From Leptasterias polaris (Eukaryota > Echinodermata > Asteroidea > Forcipulatida > Asteriidae): a DNA stretch of 64,000 bases. The notes under the pieces are model-generated. The model made no database searches. It was not told the DNA's origin and saw nothing but the letters and a program-made list of their open reading frames with translations. Position numbers and translations under genes: made by a program. Below are positions 61,201 to 64,000 of this stretch, piece by piece (position 1 is the stretch's first letter; the number at the start of each line of letters is the position of its first letter). The stretch is from positions 4,471,501-4,535,500 of the forward strand of contig JAZGTN010000071.1 of the NCBI GenBank assembly GCA_037783415.1, read 5' to 3'.

Positions 61201-64000
61201 CCACATTTCAAAAACTTGTTCTGCAGTTATATTTTTTAAAGTCTTGACACAATTATGACACAAAATGGTCTATATTCACTGATGAATCAGTCAATTCAAA
61301 CATGGCCTTAACTCTTCTTAAATTAATTTGTCTTTACATTTTTTTATAATATTAGTTATCACACACAAATTTACCAACATGATATCAACATTTGGTTTCT
61401 GAAGTTTAATAAGAATTGTTTAAATAAACTAAATTTAAATACTTAAAAAAAAATTATTTTCCTAAAGGTGTGAAAAAAGAATGTTCCAAGGATGAATTTG
61501 AATGCCCTAATGGGCGTTGTATCTCGTCAGACTGGTTATGTGATACTGCAGATGATTGTGGGGATGGTGCAGATGAAGCCAACTGCAGTAAGTTTAGAAT
61601 TCTCCTTTTCTACTCAAGCTAAAAAAACCTAACTATTTCTGAAATAACTGTTCACCATTGCTTAACTGAATTCTTGTAATGAGTTTGAAAGCAGCATAAC
61701 TTGCGAGTCTCTGAAAAAGAAAATTCTCTACGTGACCTTAAGATTGAATTGATTTAATGAGTTTGTTTGAATAAGTCTCTTATTCAGAGTCAAGGAACCT
61801 CAGGTAGGGTCAAGTGAAATTGAGATGCCACATACCTTATGCATAAAAATAAACTTTGATATTTTGACAGACGTCTAATCTTATTTTTACATGTCCTTTG
61901 GTCTCTTTCAAAATCAAAGTCTTTCTTAAATTTTCAAGCTAATATAAATTGAGTTGCAAGATTCCTTGTAATGGCTTTCAAATGAAAATACTTTCAATTG
62001 ATAAATTTTCATTAATGCTTTGTTTTGAAACAGCTTTCCGATGTTGTCCTGATCAGTTTACCTGTGCCAATGGCCAGTGTATTGAGAATATTTTTCTATG
62101 CGATGGATTGCCTGATTGTGCTGATAACTCAGATGAGTACAGTTGTCGTAAGTCAAGAGTTTCTTTTGAATTTTTATTTAATAACAAAAAGTTAACTGTT
62201 TCAAGCCTGTTTTGCTAACCTAACTGACCTGTCATGTAAAAGCAAAATATTGTTGACACATTAGAGACCAATTCATATTCCCAGACATTGCTACTGATTG
62301 CTGATTTTTTGCCCCGTTATTTTCAGGAAAAATGTTAAGAAATCGATTAAGAAACAGAATGCATGGTTTTGTTTTAGAATTGTACATTGTATGTTTACTT
62401 GGGAAACGATGACAAATGTCAAGTTGGTCCAATACCTTTTCTTTGACCCTCTTGTTTGAGCGAAAGTATGTCAAATATTGTGGTTCAATTTCCAGCCCCT
62501 ATGGGCATTTTGGTACAAGCCGCTTGCAGCCACTATGGTCACTAAAGGGACAATGACCCCATGCTTTGACCCAAGCAGAGTCTTTATCAAATGCTGCTTT
62601 TTATTTTATAACAGTTTCAATGTAACGTAGCTTCTGATATTTGTTGATATTTAGCAATTGTGCTTGCAAATGCAAATTGTACAAACCCATTTTATGATTT
62701 GTTTAATTTTTTTTAAATCAAGCCCAATCTGAATACTTATAAGAGTTGGCTGTTGCAAACCTGTTTTGCATAATTTTTGTTTAGCTTACAGTAACTGTTG
62801 ATATATAGCAATTTTGCTTGAAAGGTACAAAATGTACAAACCCACTTCATGATTCGTTAGCATCTTGTAAAATAAAGCCCATTTGGAATTCGTAATTGAT
62901 TTATTAATTAATTAATTTTGTTTTTACAAAAGCATCACCTAAATGTGGGAGAGATGAATTCCAATGTGAGAAGGGTCACTGCATCCCGAGTCACTACAAA
63001 TGTGATGGTCAGTATGACTGTGGTTTCAATGACACAACGGATGAAGAAAACTGCAGTAAGTCAAAGAATCTGCGAATCAAAATCGCTTAAGAAAAGAATA
63101 TACTTGAATTTCAAACTTCACCCTGTTATTTTGCAAGGATGCATGGAAATTTAGTTTTTTATTGTGTGTATTATTACTTTACAACACACTAAAAGTATCC
63201 ACATTGTATATTGTTGTAAACATGCATTCTTATTGTTATTAAGTTGTAAACATGCATTCTTATTGTTATTAAGTTGTAAACATGCATTCTTATTGTTATT
63301 AAGTTGATCCTAGGTTTGGGGTTGAGGGGGCAGGTTTAACAGGACTTTTTTCTTCCTTGAGGGTCGGACAGGGGCAGGTATGGGTGAAAGAGAGCGTTTC
63401 TTGTGTCCCTGAACTTCTAACATCTTTCTCGTAACTTCTTGGATTTTCATGTTTCCTTATTAGTTAGTTTTGTAATGCCGTTTTTCATTGATATTTTGTT
63501 ACTTATTTAATTTGTATTCATTATGGAAGCTATAAAAAAGTATATCAAATAAACTTGAATTGAGGCAGTTTTCATTTAATCAGTTCAAGGCATAGTCACA
63601 GAAGAAAGATTATTCACGCTTAATTTTCAAATAATGTTGTCTGAAACAGTAGGATACTTTTAGAAAAAATACCATTATGTGAAAGCAATGTATTCATTTT
63701 TAATGCAGTGGAGTTGGTTGAGTCAGAGTTGACTTCAAAAATAACCTTCAGGTTGCAAAAACAACTTTCTGTCAAAATTGGCATGATATATATTGTAGTT
63801 AAAATGTTCACCATTGTATGAAAGTGAACACACGATAAATGTCACACAAAAAGTTAGTCATTTTTAGAAACAATTTTGGGAATTAATATCATGAAGTTAA
63901 GGCTAGCTGTGACAAGGCTATAAAGCTTGATATATCTTTAGCTGACAAGTGTTTTTATATTTTATTTCTAGCACCAACATGTGGAATTCGTGAGTTTAAG
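46232..64000 (+). CDS. SSPO: SCO-spondin, 5' portion (29 exons, continues past the window)
   Basis: SCO-spondin is the giant secreted glycoprotein that polymerises into the Reissner fibre. The start ATG at 46232 opens a signal peptide ([18 protein letters not shown]). Exons: 46232-46311, 47108-47284, 47639-47724 (EMI-like, ending [12 protein letters not shown]), 47932-48036 (EGF-like), 48371-48555, 50088-50187, 50311-50469, 50656-50738 (VWD1), 50871-50993, 51531-51684 (C8), 52189-52435 (TIL), 53164-53302, 53523-53819, 54068-54473 (VWD2-C8), 54960-55200 (TIL), 55751-55934, 56635-56729, 57450-57496, 57770-58108, 58597-58799 (VWD3), 59196-59323, 59991-60100 (C8), 60212-60358 (TIL), 60631-60724, 60914-60960, 61468-61587, 62034-62147, 62933-63055 and 63972-64000 (LDLa). 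They total 4362 bp, all in phase with no stop. [17 protein letters not shown] and GLCGLYDNN mark the three VWD modules. The order signal-EMI-3x(VWD-C8-TIL)-LDLa is the SCO-spondin layout. TSP1 repeats are expected beyond the edge. Confidence 0.93.
52515..52860 (+). mobile_element. MITE remnant followed by a tRNA-derived SINE
   Basis: 52515-52720 starts GGCTCAATTTAATGGCTCTG (family of 41520-41675). 52720-52860 contains GTTCAAATCCCACCTCGGGC and GAGCCTTGCATGTGGATTGG, the plus-strand form of the 17449-17610 SINE. Both lie in SSPO intron 11. Confidence 0.6.
52930..53030. repeat. Short tandem repeat (GTAAGAAAGATATCTT)
   Basis: A 16-17 bp unit, GTAAGAAAGATATCTT, recurs about four times with drift in SSPO intron 11. 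Each unit contains GATATCTT. No function is apparent. Confidence 0.75.
56810..57145 (+). mobile_element. SINE-like repeat with a conserved central word
   Basis: In SSPO intron 17. The central part reads CATTCGGATGAGATGTAAAA, followed by GTCCTGTGTG and GTTCACGTAAAAGAACTC. The tail TTGTAAACCCTTATAAGGTG is repeated in diverged form near 14430 in CFAP69. The central word resembles the shared core of deuterostome SINE superfamilies as I remember it; this is not verified. Confidence 0.5.
63211..63306. repeat. 30-bp tandem repeat, three perfect units
   Basis: The unit is TTGTAAACATGCATTCTTAT + TGTTATTAAG, repeated three times in tandem in SSPO intron 28. Confidence 0.92.
63430..63565 (+). mobile_element. 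Possible LINE 3' end
   Basis: It ends AAATAAACTTGAATTGA after an AT-rich stretch with GTTTTGTAATGCCG. This resembles LINE 3' UTR tails. There is no coding remnant, so confidence is low. Confidence 0.35.

Overview
The window is AT-rich animal nuclear DNA. Its genes are split into many short exons by GT-AG introns, and its introns are crowded with small inverted-repeat (MITE-like) elements and tRNA-derived SINEs. The protein set (animal lipoxygenase, CFAP69, MZT1, SCO-spondin) and the style of repeats, including frequent TAGGCCTA-like words, point to a non-vertebrate deuterostome. An echinoderm is most likely; I cannot fix the class. No prokaryotic operon, CRISPR array, intact virus or full-length autonomous transposon is visible.

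Layout. (1) 348-2465, minus strand: four exons from the N-terminal half of a lipoxygenase (PLAT domain plus start of the catalytic domain), running off the left edge. (2) 2466-7112: no gene recognised; MITEs and a hairpin carrying telomere-like repeats. (3) 7113-19506, plus strand: complete CFAP69 in 24 exons (922 codons), with a large foldback element in intron 1. (4) 20633-22536, plus strand: complete MZT1 in 3 exons, with a 71-bp perfect palindrome in intron 1. (5) 24614-41811, plus strand: a decayed SCO-spondin-like paralogue. Its 5' block (VWD3-C8-TIL) and 3' block (TSP1 repeats, TIL, cystine knot) carry a 55-bp frameshifting deletion, a DNA transposon inside an exon, two nonsense codons and a further frameshift. 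(6) 31963-34349, minus strand, inside the large gap of that pseudogene: two tandem intronless C-type-lectin-like/PAN genes, one intact and one frameshifted. (7) 41812-46231: intergenic, with a three-level nested transposon (SINE in a hAT-like element in another MITE). (8) 46232-64000, plus strand: the first 29 exons of an intact SCO-spondin gene (signal peptide, EMI-like, EGF-like, three VWD-C8-TIL units, LDLa repeats), continuing past the right edge.

Three neighbours share a cytoskeletal or ciliary theme. CFAP69 belongs to motile cilia, MZT1 to gamma-tubulin microtubule nucleation, and SCO-spondin is the Reissner-fibre glycoprotein made by ciliated midline glia. Nothing in the sequence proves co-regulation. 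All exon boundaries were derived by eye from splice consensus, reading-frame phase and remembered family sequences; no alignment or database search was run.
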